Positions 31,544 through 42,300 of a DNA stretch of 64,000 nucleotides are shown here, one piece after another. A program made the position numbers and the translations under genes. The stretch is from Phytophthora hibernalis (lineage: Eukaryota; Oomycota; Peronosporomycetes; Peronosporales; Peronosporaceae). The DNA lies in assembly GCA_012656075.1 (NCBI GenBank), contig JAAKBF010000151.1:992001-1056000 (forward strand), in the 5' to 3' direction. Under the pieces are notes generated by a model that did not search any database, was not told where the DNA came from, and was given only the letters and a program-made list of their open reading frames with translations. Numbering within the stretch: position 1 is the first letter of the stretch; each line of letters begins with the position of its first letter.

Positions 31544-31623
31544 AGTAAGAAATAGAGGAGAAGATCTGCATGTTGTGTACTTTTGGATGTCCTGGTTGGC
31601 CATAGCGGACTGCTACATTCAAC

Positions 31624-32724
31624 TTACTGGAGAGGTTCCCAGGCCTTGAGCAGCACAGCCGTCTGCTGCGGGTTGCGGACAGCGATGCGCACGAAGGTGG
31701 GGAGGTTGTAGCCGGGCTTGCCGCTGCGCACGGGCACGCCGTGCTCCTTGGCCAGCTTACAGGCCTCTTCGCACACCGTAGCTGACTTGGTGTCCACCCA
31801 GATCCACGACAGGAAAGGCTTGCCGATGCACTCCCACGTCGGGAAGCGCGTGGCCAGCTGCTCGACGGCGTTGGCGCGCCACTTGGTGGTTACGTCCCAC
31901 GTCTCCTGCATGTAGGCGTCGTCCTTCACCACTGCAGACACGAAGGCCAGCGCCATGGAGTTGACGGACCACGGCACCTGCTTGCGCTTGATGGCCGCCG
32001 CGTGCTCGGCTGTGGGGGCCACGACGCTGCCGATGCGCAGGCCCGTGCACGACCAGATCTTGGTCCAGCTCGTCATGACCCACACGTTGATGTGGCGGGT
32101 CTCGCTGAGCTGTCTGACCCACTCCCGCTGATGGATGAGCGAGTCCTCACGCCACTGGGGGCCCACCCACGGCTGCATGCTCTCGTCGATGATGATGGTG
32201 TGGTTGTCGGGGCAGTTGGTCTCGATGTAGCTCTTCATCTCGGTCACGTTCATGTAGTCGCCCGTGGGGTTCGTGGGGTTCACGAGGCACGTGAGCGCCG
32301 CCTTGGGGTCGTTCCAAGCCAGCGTCTCGCGGCCGTCAGCCTTGCTGGAACGCTCGTACTCCTTGTACTGCGTGAGGGTGCCTCCCGGACGCCAGCCGCC
32401 GGGCTGCACGCTGCGGATCACCAGGTCGATGAGTTCGCTGGCTCCGTTGCCCATAAGCAGCAGTGGCAGGTTCTGCTTCCATTGTCCAGGCCACAGGAAC
32501 TCGGCCAAGTGGCTGATGGCTGGCTGGAAGTCGGCGGGCGGGTAGTGGTGCACAGTGGTCATGGCCAGCGTGGCCGCCTCCAGCGCCTTCTTGGGCGTGC
32601 CCAGGCCGTTCGTCGTGACGCTGAAGTCTTCAGCGAAGTTGGACAGGAACTTCCAGTCCTGGCCGCCGTGGAACGTCTGCGTGGCAGAGTCCCACACAGC
32701 AGGCGCAGAGGAGGAGGACGCCAT
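31624..32724 (-). CDS. PLP-dependent class I/II aminotransferase
   Basis: Start chosen at ATG 32724 (MASSSSAP...), giving 366 residues; the frame extends upstream by 36 residues with a hydrophobic but poorly convincing leader. Fold-type I features are clear: MGNGASELID (92-100, phosphate-binding loop), NPTNPTG (149-155), Asp180 in IIIDESMQPW (pairs with the pyridine nitrogen), Lys222 in TSWTKIWSCTGLRIG (Schiff base) and Arg346 in FVRIAVR (substrate carboxylate). The pattern is closest to histidinol-phosphate aminotransferase-like enzymes. Substrate cannot be told. The frame is intact, unlike many neighbours. It is divergently arranged with the DHHC gene, with a repeat of ATCC words between them. 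Confidence 0.82.
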   Translation of the reverse strand: MASSSSAPAVWDSATQTFHGGQDWKFLSNFAEDFSVTTNGLGTPKKALEAATLAMTTVHHYPPADFQPAISHLAEFLWPGQWKQNLPLLLMGNGASELIDLVIRSVQPGGWRPGGTLTQYKEYERSSKADGRETLAWNDPKAALTCLVNPTNPTGDYMNVTEMKSYIETNCPDNHTIIIDESMQPWVGPQWREDSLIHQREWVRQLSETRHINVWVMTSWTKIWSCTGLRIGSVVAPTAEHAAAIKRKQVPWSVNSMALAFVSAVVKDDAYMQETWDVTTKWRANAVEQLATRFPTWECIGKPFLSWIWVDTKSATVCEEACKLAKEHGVPVRSGKPGYNLPTFVRIAVRNPQQTAVLLKAWEPLQ

Positions 32725-32800
32725 CAGATCAGGATAAGCTTGAACGGTCGAGGGGGAAAGTGACGTCGCCAAGCACCAAACCCAAACACGCAGTAATAAA

Positions 32801-32929
32801 AAGTATCCAATCTCGATTAAGTCTACATCCACCTCTTGTTAAAGTATCCAAAGATTTTATCCATTTTCGATAAATATCCAGAGTTTATCCATTTCGACAA
32901 AGTATCCATCAAAACCGTTAAAGTATCCG
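32801..32929. repeat. Interspersed AAGTATCCA repeats in a divergent promoter
   Basis: AAGTATCCA occurs at 32801, 32842 and 32900, with variants AATATCCA (32873), TTTATCCA (32884 and near 32857) and AAGTATCCG (32921). All lie between the aminotransferase start (32724, minus) and the DHHC start (32973, plus). They could be transcription-factor sites or a degenerate microsatellite-like repeat. Confidence 0.55.
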
Positions 32930-32972
32930 CTGAGTTTTTTTCGGCCTCTGCCAAACTCCGGATCTCGAGTCA

Positions 32973-35167
32973 ATGCGCGCAGCTCCGTCGGATGCGGCCA
33001 CCGAGCTGACGCCGCTGATCGGCGGGCCGACGGCGGGCCACGCGCGCTCCGGGTCAGGATCATGTGCGCCGCTGCTGTCGCCCAGTTACGCGGCGTCGTC
33101 ACCGTCGTCCTCGGCCTTTTCGCCTTTCGCAGTGCCCGACGATGAGCCCAAGGCGGCGTCTCCACCACACACTGGCAACCTGTCGACGCTCCTGTCGCAG
33201 CATGAAGACGTCGACGTTCCATCAAGTGATGAAGACGAAGACGAGGCCACCGAGAGTCAGTACGCGTACTTTGCGTCTCCGGCCAAGGTGCTGGGCTCGG
33301 CCTGTGTGAAAGGCGACCATTTCCAGGCCCAGAGCGCCGTGGAGATGACCGTGAGCAAGGCTGAGAGACTGGAACAGCAGCAAGAACATAAACGCTCGGA
33401 GAGACACGTGGTTGATGCTGTCAGACGCCGCGTGGCCGACAGCGTCTTCCGCTTGCTTACGGTGCACGAAGCGCGCCATCAGATGAACGCGCTGCACCTT
33501 GCGGTGCTCTATGAACACCCGGCGGTGGTGACGTACTTGGTGTCAGTGGCCAGGAAGTACTTCCCAAGAGATAGAGAGGTGTTGATGAAGGAGAAGAGAC
33601 ACATTCATCTGCGGACGAACGGACATAACGGACCCGAGTGCGCGTCCGATAAAGAGGATGAAGAGACCAATAGCAATGCAAGCACTGAGACGCAGGAACA
33701 GGAACAGGAGCAGGAACGCACGTGTGGCACGCTGCAGGACTTTCTGGACAGTCGTTGCGGAGAATCCAAGCACCGTGCTACGGCGCTCATGTTGTGCACG
33801 TCTGTGGCGTGTGCGACCACGTTGATTGACAGTGGCGCATCGCTCGATGCCATGAACTCGTCGGGCATGACAGCGATGCATTATGCGGCCAGCACGGGCA
33901 ATGCAGCTTTCGTGAGTTTGTTGGTGTACCGCGGAGCGATGTGAACCAGACGGACAACCGCGGGCGACGGCCTTACACTGGGCTGTATTTGAAGGGTTTC
34001 AGTACACCGCTATGCTGTTGGTGGGGTATAAGGCGAATCAAAAGATCTGCGACTCGGAGAAACAGACCCCGCTTATGATTGCCAGCGCTCTCGGGGATGC
34101 ATTTTTGGCCAAGCAGCTTGTGGTAGAAGGAGCTCCTTTGAACGCCAAGGACAAGCATGGCAGAACGGCCATGGATATTGCGCGACAAGGGGCCCACTTC
34201 GACACAGCCAGCGCGTTGAAAGCTGGTTCGTCGGACCGGTTCGTGGCCTGGGCCTCGCGTAAGGGCGCTTCGGTACTCTTCTTTTGGAATGGTGTTTACG
34301 ACTGCTACACTCTCGATGATTTTTGCGGTGCCGTGTCTGCCGCCTCAGATACCGTCTCAGACAATACGGTACCAGACAATGGGGATGGCATTTTTGACTT
34401 TCACGTGTATCATGTACGTGTACGTTTGCATTAAGGACCCGGGGTATGTGCCACGCTCGACACGTCCCGCTTACGAATTGCTGGCTACGGAAGACAATGC
34501 CGTACCGTGCCCGACCTGTGTCACAAGAAAGCCACAGCGCTCCAAGCACTGCTCGGCTTGCAGACGCTGCGTATACCGTTTCGACCATCACTGTCCGTGG
34601 ATAAACAATTGCGTGGGCATCGGTAATCATCGCAGTTTCCTGGTCTTTCTCATCACGCTGTCGAGTTTTTGCTTCACCATCGGCTCCATATCACTGAGCA
34701 TTTTATTAGACCGTGTACCTCTCCACCCTCCTGCTCCCAGCGTTGGAGGTGACCCTGGAGACACTGTGTTGTGGCCGTGGCGATGGTTGCAAGCCCCCAA
34801 ATGGGCACTTAACGGGGAAGTGGGCCCACACACGGAGTCCGCAACTCTGCTGCTGCACGGTATCCACGGTATTCTTTTGTTGTGTGCGGTTGTGTTCGGT
34901 ATGCCAACGGCCACATTGCTGTTAATTCAGCTACGCAACGTGAGCCGCAACCTGACGACCAACGAAGTCTTCAACAAGGACAAGTACCCGTATCTGAAGA
35001 CACCAATGGACGAGTTTTATAATCCATTCGACCATGGTTGTGCCCACAATTTCGCTGAGGTATGCCGGGGCGATATCCCCGCAAACGAGGAAAATGAAGG
35101 TGAATTCGATGAAACAAGGAGCTCTGCATTGCAAGAGCACGACGTCAGCACTCTCAGCGAAAGATAG
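32973..35167 (+). CDS. Ankyrin-repeat DHHC palmitoyltransferase (frame broken)
   Basis: The first frame (32973-33944) has an acidic, Ser-rich N-terminus and ankyrin repeats (HQMNALHLAVLYEHPAVVTYLV, TALMLCTSVACATTLIDSGA, TAMHYAASTGNAAFVSLLV). Two single-base changes near 33942 and 33965 interrupt the next repeat. Frame 34012 continues (KQTPLMIASALGD, HGRTAMDIARQGA). Another change near 34290 leads to frame 34289-35167 with membrane segments and the catalytic Cys-rich domain CPTCVTRKPQRSKHC...CRRCVYRFDHHCPWINNCVG, i.e. a DHHC motif with all expected Cys and His. The order ankyrin-TM-DHHC-TM is that of Akr1/ZDHHC17. Such enzymes S-palmitoylate proteins at the Golgi. The unbroken conservation across frames suggests assembly errors rather than decay. 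Confidence 0.85.
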
Positions 35168-35419
35168 GACAGCGATGTCGAAGATGGTTACGCTGCCAGA
35201 AGTTCATTTTTGCCGATCAACACCCCGCAGGCGAAGGTGACGAGTTCTGGAACCCGGTATGAGGACGCCAGAGCCTGCCTCGCCTTGAGACTGCGCCGTA
35301 CGAGCTGATGGTGAGAGCAAGAAATTATTAAGCGATAACAAGGCCATTGATAATGCGATGAAAAGCGGCTGCCCCGCTGTATAGTTTACTATTTGCCCGA
35401 TACATGTTTTGGGTCCTAT

Positions 35420-35941
35420 TTATCTACTTGCTGGCTTGCTGACCGAGCTGTAGCCTTTGGCGGCCTGCACGATCTCACGCGCGATTTTCTTTTCTTCCTT
35501 GAGCTGCAGCAGCTTCTCTCTGACGAGCATCGTGGAGCGCGTCGTGGCGCTTCATCTGCACACGACGACGGAGTTCCTCCTCCTCGCGCTGTTTCTTCCT
35601 CTCTGCCTCCTCGGCCAGCTTGAACTCCTGGTCAATGATGAACAGCTTGGATTTTTGTTTGTCCAGGTCCACGATGCGGCCGCGCTGGTCAACTAGGCCA
35701 AGATCGTTCAAGTGGCTTTGAAGAGGACGGCTCTCAAAGTGATGGCGCAAGTTCCGGTCCAGCAGCGCATTGTATCGCGGCAGGCGCTCTTGGTGCACAC
35801 CGGACAGATTGAAGCCGTTCTCACGCTGCCGAAGATATTCCTCGCTCTTCTTTTTAGAAATCGTGTTTCCAACCATTCTCTTGTCCAGTCTTGAACGCAG
35901 GCTTGTTTCGGAATGATGCACTCACGCCACTGCGATGTCAT
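35420..35941 (-). CDS. Conserved coiled-coil protein, unknown (frame broken)
   Basis: Probable start ATG 35941 (MTSQWRECIIPKQ). The main frame 35921-35475 reads RLDKRMVGNTISKKKSEEYL, then QERLPRYNALLDRNLRHHFE and a Glu/Arg/Lys-rich helix. A frame change near 35915 joins the start to the main frame. A second one near 35545 leads to a C-terminus with REIVQAAKGYSSVSKPAS ending at TAA 35420-35422. The evenness of both ends suggests a real gene of about 170 residues with two indels. No family identified. Confidence 0.5.
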
Positions 35942-36393
35942 AAGACTGAAAGTCCAGCGCATCCCGTTCAAGAAAATTGACGAGCTATTTCAAGCTCTCA
36001 CAGAGGTGAAGAGTGAAAATAACCCGGCCGCCATGCTAATCACTTTGCTGTTCGCGCAGGTGCGACCGTGTTCGCCACCCAGTACGAGGCATGGAGACGC
36101 TCCCATGGCTTCCAACTATTGATTAGGCGCTCATTTGTTGCTTGGCGGACCGCAAACTGGAAGCTGTTGTCTCCATTACGCGATTTGGTCTTGTTCAGCA
36201 TCTCTGTGATTCGCTGAACTAAGATGGTACCATCCTCTGTAACTAAGCCGGTACCATCCTCTGTAGCTCCACCCCTTTAAGCAGAGCTGCTTTTCGAGTA
36301 AGGTTTGCTGCATACATACCACAGCTTCTTGAGTCAAATACACCGAGCGAAACGCGTTGTCGTCCGATCTAATGCTGATAGACGCCAGCGCAA
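35942..36393. other. Intergenic, with a short direct repeat
   Basis: GGTACCATCCTCTGTA is present twice in tandem (about 36225 and 36249). No gene seen. Confidence 0.5.
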
Positions 36394-39300
36394 TCACGTC
36401 GCAAGGAAAATTAATTTGCTTGGCCCTAGCAGTGGCAGGATCTTAACGACAGTTCCATCCCAACGCAAATGCCGGTTCAGCGTTCCAGAAGACTCGCTCG
36501 CTTGTTCGCGTGTATCACATCGGCCTCCTTCTTCGTGAGCCTGCAGATCTTGGGTGAGCCGTTCTTGCTCAATCACCTCAACGTGGTGCTCGTCACATTC
36601 TTGTGACGGAACGAAGTCCATTCGCAAAATATCTCGCTCCACGTATTTCTTCAATTGGGCGAGTTCTTTGGGAAATCGCTTGAAGTAGGATCTAACGTGG
36701 ACCTACGCGATGTAGAAATGCCCGCTTCGCGCTGGAGACACTGGAAATGATCCCAGAACGAAGACTTCTTGGAGGGAAAAGACATCATTTGTGTGCTTTC
36801 AACCAAAACGCAATCCAAAACACGCAGTTGTTCATCATAGTGCGATACCTCCAATCCACTCAAGCACAAAACTGCACCTTCTTTCCAGATACTTTTGCTT
36901 CCCCGGCGGAAGGCAAATGAGGAAGACGAACCGCGCTTCAAAGGGCTAGTTTTCTTTTTCAGCATACTGACTTCCATTCCAGAGACGCGAATACTCATCA
37001 GGTGCCGACTTTTGTCAGTGACGAAGACATGTTCAACGTACCGAGATTCCTTCGGTTTTATAGTGGGGTCAAGCAACGAAACCTCGGCCTGCCTTTTGGC
37101 TGCTATACTTGAGTCATCTTGTATTTCTCGAGTTGTAACCAGTACAACGCAGACGCATACATCGATTGTTGGTCTCCGTTCATTCCTGCGGTTACTCTCG
37201 AAGTTGGCTCGGTAATATGTTGTCGCTTGTTGGACGTCAACGCACACACGCTGGCTCCGATTCAGGTGAGTAGCATCCTTTGTTTCTTTGTCGCCCAACG
37301 ATAAAATGTCGTGAATTTCCTCAAACCCGCTATGCTTTGTTGAGCTCAGTCGCAAGAATGCGTCCTGACCCCGTCCGCCGTCCACCTTCCAGTTAATGGT
37401 CAAGCTGCTTGCAAAGTACTCGGCACCTTCTCTTAGTACACCAGAGAGTAATTCCTCTGACGGCCGCCAGATAGTTAAAATACCACAGCCCACGCCATGA
37501 TCGCCATTGGAAGAATGTGTGCATTCCACGTCCATCTTGATAAATGGGATTGGCGGTGGCATATCGATCTGGTCGTCACCCAGCGAACCCTCTGCCTCAA
37601 AGTCTACTCCATTTTGTTTCTTTTTTAGCATCGACGCCCGACCATACTCAGATCGGAGCTGGAAGTACATCGACAGCTGTTCCTCGCAAAGAATTCGCGG
37701 TCCCAGCGTCCACTCATTCGCCTGAAGGTGAAGAACTGGAGAAATCCGGGTCACACGGATTCGCACTGAGCGAGCGATGCCGCCACCGACTTCCAAGCTT
37801 TTCAGAGGTACACTCTTTAACATTGAGAACGTGAGTTGTGGTTGCTGCTTCCGGGCCCGCATGTTCGTAGGAATCGTGTAGTGCAGTTTCTCCGCTCCTA
37901 GTCGAGTGTCAAATCTTACACGACGTGTGCTATTGTAGCGCAACTGCAAATATGGCCACTGTGTTAGGTCCTCTTTAGCCAGCAAGGGGTTCTTCCACTG
38001 TGCTTCACGAACAATGGCACACTCCAACGGATCGATGCCTTCCGTTGAATTTTGCAGAGCAGCATTCCACGTAGCGATTTTTGTTCCAACTAAATCTGAT
38101 TTTGTATGCGATTTCCACAGCATCGCCGCTAAGGGGGCATCTGGGACAGCATACACAGAATACCATCCATCTGTCAGAACCAGAGACAGATTCCAATACG
38201 CTGGAAGTTCTTGGTCGACGGAGTTGTTGATGTTGGCAGTGGAGAATGGTAGCACAGCAGCAATGCAGAGCACCATACAGCTCAGCGAGCTCGCATCTCG
38301 ATGAAGAATTTTCTTCACAATCGAGCGTTGGGCATTGTTCAAATCCCGCTGGTACCGGTGAGTTATCTGTTTCATGACTTGATCCTTCGTCAGGTACCTT
38401 TTTAACAAGAGACGAGGGAATAATCGTTCCATAGCAGCCAATTTCCACACGATCCACCGATAATGATTGAGAAACCACGTAAAAGTTGCCCCAGTGGCCT
38501 CTAGAATATGACCCCTTGCTTTAAGTTGGGAATACAGTTCACGAGGGCCTACGAATAGTGCATGGTCGTAGGAGCGTTCGGAGGAGTGCACCAAGTCACC
38601 ATCGTGTGTAAAGCCAATATCAGAGGCGTTTACCGCTGTAATCGTGTTCAGTACTTGAAGATAAGCATCTGCAGGAAGCGTATTATCTTCTTGTAGCCCC
38701 ACCAAGAGAGGAAATGAAATCTTCATAGCCTCATTGTAAATGAAAGGCTGGGACTCGGTGCGGGTCACTTTCTGCTTTTTGCTCGTTGGAAATGCGAGGG
38801 GTTGAACATCTATGAGACCTTGAGCATCACCGGTACGTCGCTTTTTGCTTGCAACTGGCGGGTGAAATCGCTTGTTACCGTTCACTCTCGGTCGAGATGA
38901 GGTGGATGACTTCACAACACTCTTCACGGTCGTTTGTTGCCTCGTCGTTTGATGCTGGGGATATCTGCCGGTTAATCTTGAGGTTAACTGCGTCGTTAGT
39001 GTTGAGCGCCATGATTTAGAAGCTTCCAGCACTGCTGTCTCCCGAATCAACACATTTTCAGGGTGCACATTTTCCTTGTCACCACCGTGAAGTCCCTGGT
39101 CTTGATGAGGAAGGAAAGTAGTCGTACGAGCGGATAATACGGTTCCTCCATTTCCGCGGGTTGCACGAGGAACCTCGTCCGAAGCTGAAGCTTGACGATT
39201 TACCAATACCCGCTCGTGCCTAGATGAATTCAATACCTTCCCACTGTCCATATTCCGCAAACCATTTCTCGAAACTTTCACATCAATATTTCCAACAGCA

Positions 39301-42300
39301 CCACGCACGTCACGCCGTTCGCTCGTCGTGGACGCCGCTATCGACTCCTCCTCGCTGCGAAGCTTTGCCTCATAAGCCTGTAGCCGCACCTTCGATACTG
39401 ACACCGCCTTCCCCGAGCCGGTCTGGAACAGACTTGGTACAGAGGTCGCGCTGTCGGCCTCAGCACTGGCACCTCCAACAACACCATGCACGTCACGCCG
39501 TTCGCTCGTCGTGGACGCCGCTACCGACTCCTCCTCGCTGCGAAGCTTTGCCTCATAAGTCTGTAGCCGCACCTTCGATACTGACACCGCCTTCCCCGAG
39601 CCGGTCTGGAACAGACTTGGTACAGAGGTCGCGCTGTCGGCCTCAGCACTGGCACCTCCAACAACACCATGCACGTCACGCCGTTCGCTCGTCGTGGACG
39701 CCGCTACCGACTCCTCCTCGCTGCGAAGCTTTGCCTCATAAGCCTGTAGCCGCACCTTCGATACTGACACCGCCTTCCCCGAGCCGGTCTGGAACAGACT
39801 TGGTACAGAGGTCGCGCTGTCGGCCTCAGCACTGGCACCTCCAACAACACCATGCACGTCACGCCGTTCGCTCGTCGTGGACGCCGCTACCGACTCCTCC
39901 TCGCTGCGAAGCTTTGCCTCATAAGCCTGTAGCCGCACCTTCGATACTGACACCGCCTTCCCCGAGCCGGTCTGGAACAGACTTGGTACAGAGGTCGCGC
40001 TGTCGGCCTCAGCACTGGCACCTCCAACAACACCATGCACGTCACGCCGTTCGCTCGTCGTGGACGCCGCTGCCGACTCCTCCTCGCTGCGAAGCTTTGC
40101 CTCATAAGCCTGTAGCCGCACCTTCGATACTGACACCGCCTTCCCCGAGCCGGTCTGGAACAGACTTGGTACAGAGGTCGCGCTGTCGGCCTCAGCACTG
40201 GCACCTCCAACAACACCATGCACGTCACGCCGTTCGCTCGTCGTGGACGCCGCTGCCGACTCCTCCTCGCTGCGAAGCTTTGCCTCATAAGCCTGTAGCC
40301 GCACCTTCGATACTGACACCGCCTTCCCCGAGCCGGTCTGGAACAGACTTGGTACAGAGGTCGCGCTGTCGGCCTTAGCACTGGCACCTCCAACAGCACC
40401 ATGCACGTCACGCCGTTCGCTCGTCGTGGACGCCGCTGCCGACTCCTCCTCGCTGCGAAGCTTTGCCTCATAAGCCTGTAGCCGCACCTTCGATACTGAC
40501 ACCGCCTTCCCCGAGCCGGTCTGGAACAGACTTGGTACAGAGGTCGCGCTGTCGGCCTCAGCACTGGCACCTCCAACAACACCATGCACGTCACGCCGTT
40601 CGCTCGTCGTGGACGCCGCTACCGACTCCACCTCGCTGCGAAGCTTTGCCTCATAAGCCTGTAGCCGCACCTTCGATACTGACACCGCCTTCCCCGAGCC
40701 GGTCTGGAACAGACTTGGTACAGAGGTCGCGCTGTCGGCCTCAGCACTGGCACCTCCAACAGCACCATGCACGTCACGCCGTTCGCTCGTCGTGGACGCC
40801 GCTACCGACTCCTCCTCGCTGCGAAGCTTTGCCTCATAAGCCTGTAGCCGCACCTTCGATACTGACACCGCCTTCCCCGAGCCGGTCTGGAACAGACTTG
40901 GTACAGAGGTCGCGCTGTCGGCCTCAGCACTGGCACCTCCAACAACACCATGCACGTCACGCCGTTCGCTCGTCGTGGACGCCGCTACCGACTCCTCCTC
41001 GCTGCGAAGCTTTGCCTCATAAGCCTGTAGCCGCACCTTCGATACTGACACCGCCTTCCCCGAGCCGGTCTGGAACAGACTTGGTACAGAGGTCGCGCTG
41101 TCGGCCTCAGCACTGGCACCTCCAACAGCACCATGCACGTCACGCCGTTCGCTCGTCGTGGACGCCGCTACCGACTCCTCCTCGCTGCGAAGCTTTGCCT
41201 CATAAGTCTGTAGCCGCACCTTCGATACTGACACCGCCTTCCCCGAGCCGGTCTGGAACAGACTTGGTACAGAGGTCGCGCTGTCGGCCTCAGCACTGGC
41301 ACCTCCAACAACACCATGCACGTCACGCCGTTCGCTCGTCGTGGACGCCGCTACCGACTCCTCCTCGCTGCGAAGCTTTGCCTCATAAGCCTGTAGCCGC
41401 ACCTTCGATACTGACACCGCCTTCCCCGAGCCGGTCTGGAACAGACTTGGTACAGAGGTCGCGCTGTCGGCCTCAGCACTGGCACCTCCAACAACACCAT
41501 GCACGTCACGCCGTTCGCTCGTCGTGGACGCCGCTACCGACTCCTCCTCGCTGCGAAGCTTTGCCTCATAAGCCTGTAGCCGCACCTTCGATACTGACAC
41601 CGCCTTCCCGAGCCGGTCTGGAACAGACTTGGTACAGAGGTCGCGCTGTCGGCCTCAGCACTGGCACCTCCAACAACACCATGCACGTCACGCCGTTCGC
41701 TCGTCGTGGACGCCGCTGCCGACTCCTCCTCGCTGCGAAGCTTTGCCTCATAAGCCTGTAGCCGCACCTTCGATACTGACACCGCCTTCCCCGAGCCGGT
41801 CTGGAACAGACTTGGTACAGAGGTCGCGCTGTCGGCCTCAGCACTGGCACCTCCAACAACACCATGCACGTCACGCCGTTCGCTCGTCGTGGACGCCGCT
41901 GCCGACTCCTCCTCGCTGCGAAGCTTTGCCTCATAAGCCTGTAGCCGCACCTTCGATACTGACACCGCCTTCCCCGAGCCGGTCTGGAACAGACTTGGTA
42001 CAGAGGTCGCGCTGTCGGCCTTAGCACTGGCACCTCCAACAGCACCATGCACGTCACGCCGTTCGCTCGTCGTGGACGCCGCTGCCGACTCCTCCTCGCT
42101 GCGAAGCTTTGCCTCATAAGCCTGTAGCCGCACCTTCGATACTGACACCGCCTTCCCCGAGCCGGTCTGGAACAGACTTGGTACAGAGGTCGCGCTGTCG
42201 GCCTCAGCACTGGCACCTCCAACAACACCATGCACGTCACGCCGTTCGCTCGTCGTGGACGCCGCTACCGACTCCACCTCGCTGCGAAGCTTTGCCTCAT

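Noticed and set aside
30883..31548. Longer plus-strand frame overlapping the MED28-like gene
   Set aside because: Its Gly/Arg-rich translation is typical of an out-of-frame reading of G+C-rich coding DNA; the other frame has structured helices.
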